A stretch of DNA of 64,000 nt from Eremomyces bilateralis CBS 781.70. Taxonomy: Eukaryota; Ascomycota; Dothideomycetes; Eremomycetales; Eremomycetaceae. The notes under the pieces were generated by a model, which made no database searches, had not been told where the DNA came from, and saw only the letters and a list, made by a program, of their open reading frames with translations. How positions within the stretch are numbered: position 1 is the first letter of the stretch; each line of letters opens with the position of its first letter. The translations under genes and the position numbers were made by a program. The stretch spans positions 676,923 through 740,922 of the forward strand of contig NW_022985073.1 of assembly GCF_010015585.1 (NCBI RefSeq). The letters are read 5' to 3'. Positions 41,641 through 55,200 of this stretch are shown one piece after another.

Positions 41641-42806
41641 ATGGCTTCCAAGATAGAGAAAACCATCGCCCGTCAGAAGGAGAAGTACGTCTTGCGCCGG
41701 CGAGTCACATTTGGCAGCATTAACTCTCTCCCAGAATCGAAGAAGGTCAATACTACGAAGCACACCAACAACTGCGCGTCATTGCGGCCCGCTACATCAA
41801 GCAGACCAACTACGATGCCGCCGCGGACATCCTCGCCTCCGGCGCCGGTCTCCTCCTCAAGGCCGGCCAGGGCGGCAGCGGGGGGGATCTCTGTCTCTTT
41901 TTGCTGGACGTCTGGACGAAGGGCGAGAAGGCGCCGGATGCGGCGAGCAGGGCCAAGTTGGTGTCGTTGTTGAGGACATTTCCGCCGGGAGAGCCGACGA
42001 TGAAGCGGTTTGTGAATGAGATGATGGTGTAAGTGGACGACAGGATCTGGAAATCAGCGGAACGACAGGTTGACTATGATACGTGCAGATGGTCATCGAA
42101 GTTTGGAGAGTATCCTGCTGGAGATCCGGAGCTACACCATGTAGCAGGAACGGTGTTCGCTGAAGGTACTTCTACAACCCCCCAGAGCATGCTTTGTTGA
42201 AGGGTTGCTGACTCCATCCAACCTCTAGCATCCGAAACCTATGACGCCGAACGACACTTCATCCTAGGCACCAAAGAATCGCCCGAACAGCTCATCCGCC
42301 TGGAATACGAATGGTTCACCGAAGATGCGTCGCATACCGCACCACTCTACGCCGCACGCGCCGTGCTACCGTACCTCCTCATTGGCAACATCCGCGCCGC
42401 CAACCAGTCCCTCCTCCTCTTCACGTCCCGCCTCAGCACCGGCAGCTCCACCCTGGCCGTCCAAGAAGTCAGCACGAAGTCCTCCGACCTGCGCGTGTAT
42501 CCGTCGCTACCCCTCCTCAACTTCCTCGGACTGCTCCTCCTCGCTGTGCAGCGGGGTGCGCCCGATCTCTTTAAGCAGCTGAAGAGCCACTACGCGGCGA
42601 ACTTGAAGGAGGTAGGCATGTGGGACGAGGCCCTGGCGCAGATTGGCGAGATCTACTTCGGGATCAAGATCCCGTCGCAGAGTAACCCCCTCTTCGATAT
42701 GATGGGGAATATGTTCAACATGGGTGGTATGGGGCAGGGGAGGAAAAAGGAGGTCAAAGGAAGGGGTATGAACTTACCTGCGCCGCCTACGCCGGGTCTG
42801 GATTGA
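41641..42806 (+). CDS. get4: Get4 homologue, tail-anchored protein targeting
   Basis: Four-exon gene for 330 residues with introns 41685-41734, 42029-42088 and 42166-42228. The alpha-solenoid Get4 family signature is clear: EEGQYYEAHQQLRVIAARY, then YDAAADILASGAGLLLKAGQ, FPPGEPTMKRFVNEM and the paired-helix text AERHFILGTKESP. The C-terminal Gly/Met-rich tail (MMGNMFNMGGMGQG) is common in fungal orthologues. Get4 bridges Get5/Sgt2 and the Get3 ATPase in the cytosol to hand tail-anchored membrane proteins to the ER. It converges with the Faf1 gene with only 137 bp between stops. Confidence 0.93.
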
Positions 42807-42943
42807 GGAGGATAGACAGACGTCTGTAAATATGAGACGATTATCACGCATACAATGCTATACGCGGACATGAACGATGCCAATTTCATGGACAGTACTA
42901 GTGAAGCTGACGAAATGCATGGGTATATTTGCACCAACGAGCT

Positions 42944-43858
42944 TCATCTCCTCCCTCTCCTACTCTTCTCCTTCGGACCCGTAATCCTCTTCACATCATT
43001 CTGACTCAACTTCAACGTCCCCCCTTTAAACCTCCCCACCCCCACCCCAATCCCGCGATCCCTCGTCCTCGTCGTCTTCTCCTTCCTTGCCTTCTCCAAC
43101 ACCACCCCCGTCTCCCCCGCCTCTTTCCTCCGCTTCCTCTCCTTCTCCCTCGCCGCACTCTCCATCCCCTTCCGCTTCAACATCGGCACGTTCTGCTCCG
43201 CGTGGACGGATCCTTTCGCGCCGAGCGACAGGAGATGCAGCTCGTGCGCTTTGTGCCGGTTGCGGCCCATCGGGGCGAGCGAGCTGAGCGGTCCATTCGA
43301 GCCGGCGGATTCGGAGAGGAGGCGGGATTCGCGGAGCAGCTTTTGCAGCGCGCGGTCGTTGGCAAGGTTGTGGGTTTCAGTGTCGGAGTCGGGGGAGTCG
43401 TTGGTTAGGGGAGGTTTGGTAGGTTTACGGCCCGCTGCGGATGACGACGGGGGTTTCGAGGACTATAGAGCGATTAGCAGATGCTATGCAGCACTATCAA
43501 ACGGAGAAAGGCGCACCATAAATGCGCGCATGCCCGCCCTCCCAGCACTCTCCTCATCCTCCATCGCTACTCTCGACACCTCCGCATGATCCACAACCTC
43601 GACAGGCGCTGTATCGTCATCCGACAATCCCTCCCAATCGTCCTCTCCATCCTCCCCCGCAGAATCGTCCTGATCACCCTCGCTTTCGCTTAGATCATCC
43701 TGCTTCCGTTCCTTGCTCACCGCCTCCGGTAATGCCTTAAATCGAGCCTCGAAATGCCTGCGGAACACTTCTCGGACATCCTCTTCGCTCCCGCTCTCAC
43801 TTCCGTCCCTCGCATCCTTCTCGGGGGATCGTCGTTTTCGCTTTCCTAGCATGGCCAT
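42944..43858 (-). CDS. faf1: Faf1-like 40S ribosome assembly protein
   Basis: Two-exon gene for 286 residues with intron 43463-43516. The start is MAMLGKRKRRS; the open frame upstream of it is untranslated leader. The product is highly charged: a basic start, an acidic Ser/Glu/Asp-rich middle (GSESGSEEDV), and a strongly basic C-terminal half. That half carries the family text MESAAREKERKRRKEA and FKGGTLKLSQNDVKRI. This matches Faf1, a nucleolar factor in pre-18S rRNA processing in yeast. A nuclear/nucleolar location is expected from the basic clusters. It is divergent from the histidine-biosynthesis gene across 332 bp. Confidence 0.85.
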
Positions 43859-44190
43859 GTTGGTAGGGCTGAGGGGGGAGGATTTGCTAGGGGCAGTGCG
43901 GCTGGAATGGGGGGTGAGTGGTGCAAAACGTGGGTAAAGCGTGGAAATTATATGTTTCGAAGTCCGAAACTCTTGGGAAATTTTGTCGATCGAGTTGATG
44001 CTCCAGCCTCCAACCCATGCCCCACCAAATAAGTGGTGGCCTTGCGGCCTTATCACCTACAAATTTTGATGCCTTGCGATTTGCGATATCGCTTCAACAG
44101 CTGAATTGGGATCGTGAAAATACATGTTCCTATACCAATTATAACCTCACTAATAGACAATTGCTCTCCGTCTCGCATGACCATCCAACT
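43859..44190. promoter_or_regulatory. Divergent promoter of Faf1 and His6 genes
   Basis: Shared promoter of 332 bp. The sequence ATGACCATC and nearby TGA-rich text just before the His6 start are not a convincing general-control site, and no TGACTC consensus was seen. Confidence 0.35.
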
Positions 44191-45106
44191 ATGACCCGCT
44201 TCCGCCCCTGCATCGACCTCCACGCCGGCCAGGTCAAGCAAATCGTCGGCGGCACCCTCTCCGATTCATCCCCCTCTGCCCTCCGCACGAACCACACCTC
44301 CACCCTCCCCTCCTCACATTTCGCATCGCTCTACAAAGACAATGGCCTCACGGGCGCTCACATCATCATGTTGGGTCCGGGGAATGATGACGCAGCGACG
44401 GCAGCATGCGAGGCATGGCCGGGAGAACTGCAAGTCGGGGGAGGGGTGAATGATGGGAACGCGGGGGAATGGATACGGCGAGGGGCTGGCAAGGTAGGCG
44501 GAATCCTATTTTTTTTATTTTGATTGAAAGTTTTGCAATCCGCAGTGTGATTGATCCATTTGTGCTAAGCCCAACGCCTCCCAAAAGTAGGTAATCATCA
44601 CCTCCTTCCTCTTCCCTAACGGCCGTTTCTCTCTCGATCGCCTACGGTCCGTCATCGCCGTCCTCGACGATGACACTTCAAAGCTGGTCGTCGACCTCTC
44701 CTGCCGACGACGCGTATCCAGTGAAGGGGTGGTGACCTGGTGGGTGGCCATGAACAAGTGGCAGACCATCACCGACATGGAGGTGAATGAAGGGACGATC
44801 AAAATGCTCGCGCCGTATACCTCGGAGTTTCTGATCCATGCGGCCGATGTGGAAGGGTTGCAGTCGGGGCTAGACGAGGACTTGGTAAGGAACTTGGCGA
44901 GCTGGTGCAGTATCCCGGTGACATATGCGGGTGGGGCCAGCACCGTAAAGGACTTGGATAGAGTAAGAGAGTTGAGTCAAGGGAAAGTGGACTTGACTAT
45001 CGGGAGTGCGTTGGACATTTTTGGAGGCAGAGGGGTGACGTTGGAGGAGTGCGTGGAGTGGAATAGGAGAGAGGAGCGAAGGGAGAAGGAGTTGGCAGGC
45101 AAATGA
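44191..45106 (+). CDS. his6: Phosphoribosylformimino-AICAR ribotide isomerase (His6)
   Basis: Two-exon gene for 272 residues with intron 44494-44590. The (beta/alpha)8-barrel isomerase catalyses the fourth step of histidine synthesis, the Amadori opening of the ribose ring of ProFAR to PRFAR, in the cytosol. Diagnostic text: FRPCIDLHAGQVKQIVGG at the start, with the catalytic Asp in the IDLH segment, then GAHIIMLGPGND, LQVGGGVND, VVDLSCRRR, HAADVEGLQ and the phosphate loop TYAGGAS. The C-terminus ends in a charged helix. It is the eukaryotic monofunctional form rather than a fusion. Confidence 0.94.
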
Positions 45107-45664
45107 TATAACCAAGTCAGAAGACTCAACGGCAGCAGCAGTATTGAAACCAGGAGTTCTTGATATGACTGGATAAGTATACCCCTATACAGGCCTCGGC
45201 AGGATAGATAGGATATTCTACATGATAGAGAATGCTATATAAAATGGCAGAAGATGATGAGAAACAGAAACATTCGTCAAGCGCCGTGACGGCCATCCCC
45301 ACAATCCATGAAGTGTGAGAAAGCTGCCGTTGCCAATTCGTGACCAAAACTCTTCTTCCGCCCCTAACCATGTACGAAGTCTATTGTGCAGATCTCGTCT
45401 CCATGTACGTTCCTCCACCTCCGTCGCTCACATGTTCGTCATATCAAACATCCACCCCGTTCCGAAAGGCAAATCAAACAAACGAAATTTTCCTTCTTCA
45501 GACGTCACCATCGCAGCCCAAAGAAAAAGCCAAAGAACCCCCCCCAAAAAAGATGCGAAAAGAGAAACATGAATCTCATAAGAACCTCACCCATAACCAC
45601 CGTTTTTGAAACCCTCAAACACCTGGAACGCTTCCGTTCGCCCTTAGTCCGCACCCGCGGCTAG
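45107..45664. other. Convergent intergenic region
   Basis: About 560 bp between the His6 and SteA stops. It presumably holds the 3' untranslated regions, including a C/A-rich run near 45540. Nothing else is recognised. Confidence 0.4.
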
Positions 45665-48080
45665 TCAGTAATTCTGAGCAGCCACCAAATTGTTCATCCC
45701 TCCCATCGCATGCAGATCGGTCAAACCAGGTGCGATCTCGGACAACGACACGCCCAGGGCGCCCGCCGTCACCCCTGGGCTGACGAAATCGTTCCCAGAA
45801 TCAGGAGACTCGCCCAGTCCAAGGGGATCGTCCGTCTCGTCAAGGTCCTCGTCGCTGAATGGCATCTCGCCGTTCGCATTCGAGTCGTGCGTGCGACGGT
45901 GTCTATCAAATCTCGTTAGTCAGAAACCCATCAACGTAGTTAATGCAAGAAAAAAGAACATACTGCGCCAAGTTATCGCTCCGCGAGAACGCTTTCCCGC
46001 ACAGCCCACACACGTACGGCCGCTCCTGCGTGTGCGTCCGCACGTGCCGCTTCAGGTGCTCCAATCGCTTGAACAGCCGACCGCACGTCGGGATCGGGCA
46101 GCTGTGACTCTTCTGCGGATACGGGCCCAGCTCCATCATCGTGGCGCTGCGAGCGCGTCGGTACACGCCGGGTCCGCCGCCCATGGCCGCGCTCATGCCG
46201 GCGGCGCGAGCGACGGCGGAGTGCGTGAGCTGCGCGGAGGCTTCGCCGTAGGCGTCGGTGGAGCTGCCGAGGCCGTTGGAGAGGTCGTCGGTGGAGAGGA
46301 CGGAGAGGTTGGCGGGGTGGGTGTGGGGATTGTCTTCGATGCGGGAGAGCGGGGTGCTGTGGCGGGACATGTGATCTTGGATTTGCTGTTGCGTTTGGCT
46401 TTGGCTTGGTTGATGCTGTTGTTGTTGCGCCCCCGGTGTCGCTTGTTGCTTTGGTTGTGGTTGTGAGGGCGAGGGATGCGCTGACTCGTCAACCTCCACC
46501 AGTGGGATGGCGGAGCTAGACATGCTGCGGCGGAGGTCGGAAGGGCGGTGGGATTGGTGAGAGGTTGGGCCAGGGGTCGAGCCGGCACCAGATGTAGCGG
46601 CCGACACTGCGGCAGCGATCCCGGATGCGCTCAGGGAGGAGCGTCGACGGCGCTGTTTGTAGGTGGGAGAGCCTTCGATGACGGAGTAGACCGTTGAGGG
46701 AGCATAGGGTCGCGAGCCAACGTTCGAGAAGTGATTTCCAACGAGGTTGGAAGGAGGAATCTGCATGAGCGGGTTGAAGGGAGCGGCCGAAGGACCGAGA
46801 TCGGGAATCGCGGTGTAAAGGCCGGTATCTTCGTTGGCGATATAAGCTGGCTCCGCGCCGAGATTGACAGAGTGCTGCGGTGGTGTCAACGGCTCAAACG
46901 AGATGCCGCGGGTGGAGTAGTCTTCATAATGGGATGAGACGAAGGAAGGGGCGGGCGAGTACTCCATATATGCAGGCATGGAGCTATGACGTTGATGAAC
47001 TTGCGAGAGTGGAATCCCGTTGCGATCGTACTGCACAGGAGCGAACTCACGCTCTCGGGACTTGGCGACCGCACCAGCCATCGCCGAGGGGAGGCTCATT
47101 GCTGGGTAGGCTGCCATGCTTGTCATGGTTGGATCTTCAGTAACGCTATGCGGCATCCCTTGGTGAACCATCGGAGGAGGGGGCATCGAGTCCATGGCTC
47201 GCATCACCGGCGACGTGGATTGCGAGAAATTCTGGACGCTGCTGCTATTATTGTTGTTATTGTTGTTATTGAAGGACGAAGAATTGGTCTGCTGCGCCTT
47301 CGTGAGCTGCTCAAAGAGCGATTGAGACGAGTCAAACTCAAAAGAGAGCGCAGGCTCGCTGACGGCAACCGTCGTTGGCTCTTGGGCCATCTTCTCCCTC
47401 TTCAGGTCCCGTTCCAAGGCATCGAGGAAGAGTCGGTCGTGTGGGACGCTGTACCAGTAGAAAACCTTCTGCTTTTTCTGCGTACGGATGCAATTGTTCT
47501 TGTACAAGAAATCCAGAAACGCGCTCTTGGGTTCTTCGAGGGACGCATCCGTGCCAGACTTAAGGTTCCGAAGATCGGAAAAGATCCCCTCCTCGAACTT
47601 CTTCGAGTTCTTGACAGGTCGGCCGAACGCCTGGAATCGGAACGAGAGACATCGCACGATATCCGTACCCGAGATGTGGAAGAGATTGTTCCTATTGCCA
47701 TTGCCGGTTAGGTTGGGAAGATGGAATGCTTTGGAATCATTTCCTTACCATAACACACAAGATACATATTCACCGGTTGGCAGTAGGAACCGTCGAATGT
47801 ATTGATCTGGACTCCAGTCGACGGGAGCAGATAGAAGGAAGTATTTCACTGAGCAAAAGCCGTCAGCATGAGGCCGTTCGTGGACCGTTGGTGATCGTTG
47901 GGAACGGTATGTTCGCGGCGCAACGTCAGAATCGCACTTACAATTATCGACCTGCTGCAACGCTACAACGGCATCGGGGGGTAGACTCTGCTGCGCATCC
48001 TGATCCAGCAGAAATGTTTCCGGTGCGACAGTCCTGGTCTGTGGAGGAGGCATTGCGCCAGCGTGTGAATTTGAATACAT
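45665..48080 (-). CDS. steA: SteA/Ste12-type transcription factor with C2H2 zinc fingers
   Basis: Four-exon gene for 734 residues with introns 47849-47941, 47692-47748 and 45903-45963. The STE homeodomain-like DNA-binding domain spans about residues 45-165: [20 protein letters not shown], then [19 protein letters not shown], then [20 protein letters not shown] long Gln/Ser/Pro-rich linker with Asn runs follows. Two C2H2 fingers lie near residues 600-660 ([19 protein letters not shown] and [19 protein letters not shown]), the second split by the last intron. Fingers plus a STE domain are the mark of filamentous-fungal SteA/Ste12 as opposed to budding-yeast Ste12. The factor acts downstream of the pheromone/Fus3-type MAP kinase in sexual development and fusion. 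The leader upstream is long. Confidence 0.94.
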
Positions 48081-49235
48081 GATCCGTATCTACCGGCCTG
48101 GGACTCGAGACGACGCACGGCGAGTTAAATGGAGACAGCAGAACGAGAGGATATCGCAGGCGAAGCTGTGTTACAGTTCCAGACGCAGATGACAAAATAG
48201 GCTCAACCCAACGGATGTGACCTTGTGAAGGAAATGGACCGTTTTCGCAGAGAACGGTCCACGAGGAATTACCTGCCGATGGTTTCGGAACGAGAGATGT
48301 TAAGAGTCAGATCTTGCGTCCAGACGGCCAGCAGACAACGAAGGTTCAAACGTAAACGTTTGGAAAGAATCTGAAGGCGAAGCGGTTTCGGTGGAGGCGG
48401 GTAGGTGAGGAGAGGAAATGGGGAAGTAAGAACGGAATGCGATCACGAAACGCAAACGAAGCGAGTCTCGGGGATCCGGCCCTCGATCGAACTCGAAGCA
48501 ATATAGGCGTCGGGGCGGAGATGATGTCGAGGAAAGGCGGTGGTAGTAGATAAGGGATAAAGGTAGCGAAGTGGACGAAGAATGGGTTATGATATGAGAA
48601 GACGACCTTTGGAGTGCGAGAACCAGATGGAACAAGCAGATGGGTTTGAAAAAGATGAAACACAAAGAAGGTATGGAAACTGGCTGGGTAGGGAGGGTTA
48701 TCGGGGTTTCGGAGGAAGAATGAGAGGTTTCTGAGCGAAGCGCGACAAGGATTCAAAGCCGCTTCTGATCCACCCTGCAGAAAAGAGATTTAAAACAGAC
48801 GCTGGCGCTGAGCATCGGGTGGGCAGTTCTCCGCCTATGAGACTAAAAAAGCCTCTTTTGGTGGCCGGCAGGCGCCCGGAGGAGATTAGACTCCTTTAGC
48901 CTTTTCCCCGCGAACGGTATTTCGTGTTCGAAATTCACTCCAACAAGCAATGTGCCCGTCCAGGTGGCGGGAGGAGTGCGGGACCGACTGGCATCTCAGT
49001 GCTCGGACTCCACCATTGTGATTGTGAGCCCACACTTGCCCCAGCACGTCGTCGACTCGTCGGAGATGGAACCAGACACCTCCCAGAATCCCAGAATCCC
49101 TCAATGCACTGCGGCTGGTCTGGTGGGCTCCGGATGGCTGGGACCTCGATGGATAGACCAAAACCCAAACAAGACCAGGGCAAGCGGAGAGTGTGAACTG
49201 TGAAGCGACTTGGCCAGCGCTAGTTGGATAAGATA
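48081..49235. promoter_or_regulatory. SteA leader and promoter region
   Basis: Purine-rich on the plus strand (pyrimidine-rich in the direction of SteA transcription) from about 48300 to 48780, as expected of a long 5' leader. A single TGAAACA, the yeast Ste12 pheromone-response core, is at 48656-48662. No gene is recognised. Confidence 0.45.
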
Positions 49236-52200
49236 TGTATAATGTAACCTTATTCAAGAGAACGAGGCCCCGAAGAGGGCACAGGGACGAGGCTAAGGGC
49301 AAGGTGCAGAAGCTGCAGATACAGGATATGGATTATGGAGTCGTGCTTAGCATTCTCTGGATCTCCACGGTCTTGGGCTCCAGTCGACAGCAACATTGCG
49401 AAGCATGTAATAGGCGGGAAAAGTCAAAATCAGGGTCGGTTGGTGGAGTGCGAGCATTTGATGCATGTGTGACAATCTGGCAGCCCGGCCGCCAAGTGAC
49501 CATCGCTACGAGGGTTCTTCGGTTTGGAGATTCTGAAACTGGGGAGGAAAGGTATGGGTGGTGGACTGGTGGTGGTGGGGTCGTTTCACATTTTCAACGC
49601 GGCCAGGGATGGATTCGGGGGTTCGGGATGAGAAGCTGTGGGCCTTGGTGATATTAGCCAATTGAACCCTTCTCATCATCGCCGTGAGGCCTTGTTTCGG
49701 CCCTCGTAGCTAATTAACGTCCGCCCAATGGTCGCCCACATCGATGACTCGCTGCTTTTGACCTTCTCCATCCAACCTGTCCTTGGGAGAACTAGGATGA
49801 GATGAGGTTCTTCTGATTTGTATTCCGTACCAAACTATCCCAGGTATACGTACCATGCCTCGCCTAGGGCTCACATGCAGCTCTTCATGCACCGCTGTCT
49901 GCTACGTCTGGGCTTGTCCAAAGAATGGCTGAGGTGAACAGAACGAGGAAATCCGTATTCCCTAATACGTGACATATCGAAAGGTGAGCACAAATCCACA
50001 CTGCGTGTGGCTCCCTGGCAACTGGTTGGCGATCGAGTGTCCGTTCGCTCAACCTATTCTCTATCACCTGCCGCGAAAGACCGGCGACACGCTCACAGGA
50101 ATTTTCGTGAAAGCGTAATTATTCTCACCCAGCTGGACCAAATCAGACATCCTGGCGCCTCGCCCAGTTCACCACCGCTGTCAGATATAATTAGATATCA
50201 TATCCGCCCTGCTCTGAATCGTTGTCTTTCCTTCTGATTTAATGAGAGGTCATGGATGAAGTGGAGATGAGCGAGTGTTGAGACAGAATTTTGGTGGCAG
50301 ATAATTCGTCCACACCATCTGCACCCCGACTGAGGGGTGTGACTGGTTGCATGCCCAGCAAAGGTGACGACTGACGAGAGACAAGAAAGCAGACCCTGTG
50401 GTATGCGTCTGAATTCGGCCTCGGAAATGGGCAGTCTCGCCTTCGCTATCTGTCGTGCTGGAAGACTTCAATTGCTCAAGCTACCATGATCCTCGTATCA
50501 GGCATTCTCAAATTCCCAATACATAAACACCTGCAGGCTCAGCCTCCTTGACTCCTCCTTACTACCCGCCGCCGCGAATCCGCGATGATATACGACCTGT
50601 ATTTTATGATTCATACCAATAGAAGACCTATGATTATAGGAATGGGACAGCAGAGGAATGACTCAGAACAGAAAATAGGAAAGCGGTATATGCAAGCCAT
50701 CCCACACAGGTGGAATGTTCACTTTCTCGCGGCTCATGAAACGAGCGAGCCATGGTTCTGGACTGTTACAAAAGCCGCTCCAGTCTCCACCGCTGTAGCT
50801 CAACCCACCACGATAGCTGATTGGTCCAGCATCTCGTTTCCAATTTTGGGGTTGCTGACAGGTCTTTGGCTCTCACGTCCCATAATGTCGACATCAGGGA
50901 GCCTCATCTACTCCAAGCGCCTGAATGGAGTTCATATTACTCTGGAGCCGCCCGCCGTCCACTTGACTGTGTGTAACGACCTATTTTGGTAGACAGAGAT
51001 CCCGATGATCGGGACCATCCAATAGCCAACACTTGTTTGATGAGCAGTGTATGTAAGGTACCAGAGGCATATAACCGCCTGGTCCTATTTTCGATGATGG
51101 AGCCGGATTTTTGAGCCGGAATCGCTGTACCGGAGATTTCCTGCTTGATGAATCCAAATGTCCGGTAGGTTTGATGGTCATCATTGATCATGTGCGCTGC
51201 AGGTACTGGGGTAATAACAGCAGTTAATATATGTTGGATGACGGAATGATTCAATTGACGACCTAAAAATGGCTCCTTTTCCCTATCATGTGTGATGAGG
51301 GGCCTAGCCCCCCAGTCAACAACAAGGCAAAATGGTAGAGCAGCCCGATGATCCGATGCTTGACTTTGGAACGAGAGAGCGGGCTGCAGGAGGTTGGGTT
51401 CGACCCGTCATGATGGACACGCGGACCGTTCCTGCACGTTGAACGAGTGTACGTCTGGCTGGAGATTTCTGTCCGATGTGTACGGAATAAGTGGTTGTGT
51501 TTGTCGATAACGTCAGATTCGCGCAACTCTCAACTCCCAAGCCGATCTTGTATTCCTTGTCAAGTTACCATGGCACATCTTGGTTTCTGCAGATGGCGCC
51601 GTGTCTCGGGTCATCTTCCCGGAGACGCCTCGAACAGAAAACTGTCCATAACAAGGAGCCGATCCGGGAGTCGGTTTCTTCGGTTTCTTGGGCACATCTT
51701 GTCACCTGTGGGGATAATAGGCTCATTGTGACGATGTCAACACTGTTCTAAGACTTTCTTGCATAAACGACCCGTCCCCGGAATCACGCTTGACTCTGGT
51801 GGGAAAGCGTTCACCATTGAGAAGGTGGGGAAAGCCCGCTGCTAGGCACGTTTTGACTTTTGAAGTTTAATAGATAAGCTTGTGCTTCACGGCTCGGGCT
51901 CCCAGGTGCATGAGTCGTTGGCTTAGCCTACCGTTATCGGTGTCGAATGCTCCGTATCCATATCCATGGTGTTGACGTTTCCCAAATGTCGTCAAGCGAA
52001 GTTCTCCTAGCTTTAGTCCAGGCGCCGGGTGTTAACCTGGAGAGCGGAACAAGAACGTTTGCGTGTTTGCGTAAAGTTGTGGAGCAATTCATAACCTGGA
52101 GACTGTTTTGACAGGAGAGAAGTACGGAGGTAGTACCAGTAGATGGAGGTTTATTTTGTCAGTGAGGAAGGGAGGCTGGTAGCTTCTGTAGAAGGTGTGT

Positions 52201-55200
52201 ACTGATCTCTGGAATGCTGATCACTGTTGGTCAACCAACGACTTACCTTACTCCGGACTTACCAGATCATCAACACCATCGAGACCACATAACACACATA
52301 ACACCAGAGGCTACCGCAGGATATTCTTTTCGATTGCTTGCTCTTCTTATCGAAGGGAAGTAGTTCAAATGCAGCCAAAACCGATCGTAGTCCCCTCGGA
52401 TTTCTTCCGTATTGGTTTTTCCCTCACCGAGGTTGGCGATGCGAGTTTCAACTATTTCTTCAGTTCTAAGTACCCTTAAACTTTCCGGTGGATCTACTTG
52501 CCTCTCTGCTATCGCTCGAAACGAATACAATTAATTTGATAGCCTGGGAGGTTGGGAATTTCTCATTCAGACATGTGAATGATACGATGGCTTGAGTCAA
52601 GCCAAGGTCCACATCAAATAGATACCGGCCACCTCCCTGGGCATAATGTAGTTCTGTTCTTTTCTTTTCTTACTCCAGTTGATGCATCTTCGAATGCTGT
52701 ACTCCACAGTTGCACTTAGAAGGAAGCAAGTGTCGCAGGATACAGGCATAATATGCCAGTTACCCTTGGAGAGTACAAGCTTCGACATCTCCTTCGATTC
52801 CATTTCCATATCTGAGTTCACCGTATGTATCCGTACTACCACCGGACTTTAGGTCAATCAGATGGTTATGTTAGCGCCTCTGTGCTTAACCAGTTCAAGT
52901 TAGCGGTCTCGGCACTACATGTCCACACCTGCAGTTGATCCCCTCTCTGAAACGTGGTCGCAGAACATGAGAAGTTTGAGAACGACTGAACGACGACCCT
53001 GGTTGCATGGCCTGAGCATTGTTGGCGGGGTAATTAGAATTGTCGACAAGATCATGTTGCGTCCGCTTTGAGGAATGGGACAACATATCATCATGGTGAT
53101 AAGACAATTTTATCCACGTTGAACAAACTGTGAAACATCGCTTCACGGGGGAGACTTGACCATATCTTGTTTGTCCATACGGAGTGCATGAGATGGATGC
53201 GGTCTCTCCTGTCTCCTTCATCAGCGATTCCTTGAACTAATCGCGGAGCAGGTACTCCGTACTTTGTCCAAGATCAGGAATCGAAGGATCGTCCAAGTTG
53301 AGGACCAGCCAGGAGCAAATATCAAATCGGTGCCTGACTGTCTGGCTATCTTGGACATCATCGCGATCCCCGGAGCCTGCTAGAAGATTCTACCAGCTCT
53401 AGTTTCACTGATGGTCAGACTTGCACGCAGTTCCATGCCCTGTTGGATGGACCTGCATGGAGCAAGGTTTATTGAGCAACGTCTGCATAATGGACCCTGT
53501 TCCCTCCCCCTTCTGCTTGGGCTGCCCTCTCGCTCGAGTAGTCTGCCATAGGAGAGCGGCTGACATCGGCTTGGGTGCTGGACAACACAGATGTAGTCAT
53601 CAAGTTCTAGGACGATACTGTAATCGGCTTGGCTATTGTAGTTAGGAAATATAAGTCATTTCGGTCTGGTTACACATGATACCTTTTGCCTCACACCTAC
53701 CAAATCCTTATATATCAAGGATAATCAGTTAAACTGTTCGTACAGGACCTCTTAACTCTATTACCCAATATACCTTGTTCGATTTCAATTTCTTCATTGA
53801 CTGATGATCGTATTCCCACTTCCAGCATGCTTACATGAACGGCCATGGGACCTCGACTGAGAAGTCAGCCAACTACGAATCGCAGTATAAAATGTCGCCG
53901 AACGCCTGCCCTGCAAAACTGCGGCTCCGCTAGACGGTGTGAAGCTAATGTGCCTCCCACCAGAGGTATCCCAACCACTGTAAATTGTAGTCGAGGTACC
54001 GTACCTACTTTGGAATAGAGGCCGTCCTCTCCGCTCCCTCAGCAACTCTGCGGTTAAAATCGAACCCTATTAATCGGACCACATGGCCAAAGCCCTAATA
54101 TCGCAGAGATCCGACACTCCGAATACAATCACCTGGGATCCCGGACTATATGTTCACCTCACTGACGACCATGAAGGGCTGTACCAGTAGTCCAGTACAG
54201 TGCATCCCCGATGGCTGTAGATTAACCCCCACGGGGATCACCATGTCGCCATCAGATGGCAAGGCGGGCCGCGGAACCTAGACTTCTGCGCCGACAGACT
54301 GGAGCCACATGCAAGAAAATCGTCGTGGGGAAAGAAGGCTTACGCGGATGTGTAAGTGTTATTACTGTATTGAGTATTGACTGACCAGCACTGACACTCT
54401 GTGGATGCCAGATAATGTGCAGGAACTTACTGTATCTACAACCCAGGCTCGTGCATAAGCATGTATGGTTTATCTTGTCAAGGAATAGTTCGATCCTGCA
54501 AAGCGCTGTCGAATACGGTGGTGGTGCGCATGGAAGGAATTCAGCGCCGTGCGCCATTAGAATGGAATGCGGTTCCTGAATCGTCCTACACCTCAATTGC
54601 AAATTCATACTGATCCATTGCGACCGATTATTTACTATGGACCAACGAAGATATACTGGATCACCAAAACCCGTTCCTGTTTCACTAGCATATCGAGCCC
54701 TACGAGCTCTGATAACGACGGCTGAGAGTCTCACCGCCATCCTGAGACCAACTCCCTCTGCTTCAGATTCCGTTGATAGATGTTGACCGTCTCAGCTGTG
54801 ATGGCCAATCACTACTTTGGAACGAGTGCTCCGGGGCTTCTAGAACTTTGCCGAACAAGCAGAGAGGTTCTCCAGCCCCGCGATACGCTTTGTGTCGGAG
54901 GATATTGTGTTCCCTCGACTGGTGAGATCTTGATGTCTGCCCATAGGGTGGTCTCTGTAGGTGGATCATGGATTTGTCGAGAAGATAAAGATGAGACAGA
55001 AACATTTGCGATTGGCCATTCGTATGGTTTGTAGTGCTACTGAATGTTGAGTTGCTTGAACCACAGTGCCAGAAACCAATGGCATGTCCAAAGTTGCCAT
55101 GGTACTCGATATCAACACACAATTTGTGCAGACACACAGACAGTGAGAGCTATACGACTGTCGCTCGGAGTGCTGAAGAGGACGGCCTGGACCAAACGGG

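Noticed and set aside
48300-48756. Overlapping open frames of 121 and 136 residues on the minus strand
   Set aside because: They lie in the pyrimidine-rich leader of SteA and consist of low-complexity Phe/Ser/Pro-rich sequence.
49235-49651. 138-residue open frame on the plus strand
   Set aside because: No domain, Gly/Arg/Trp-biased composition and no promoter or splice support.
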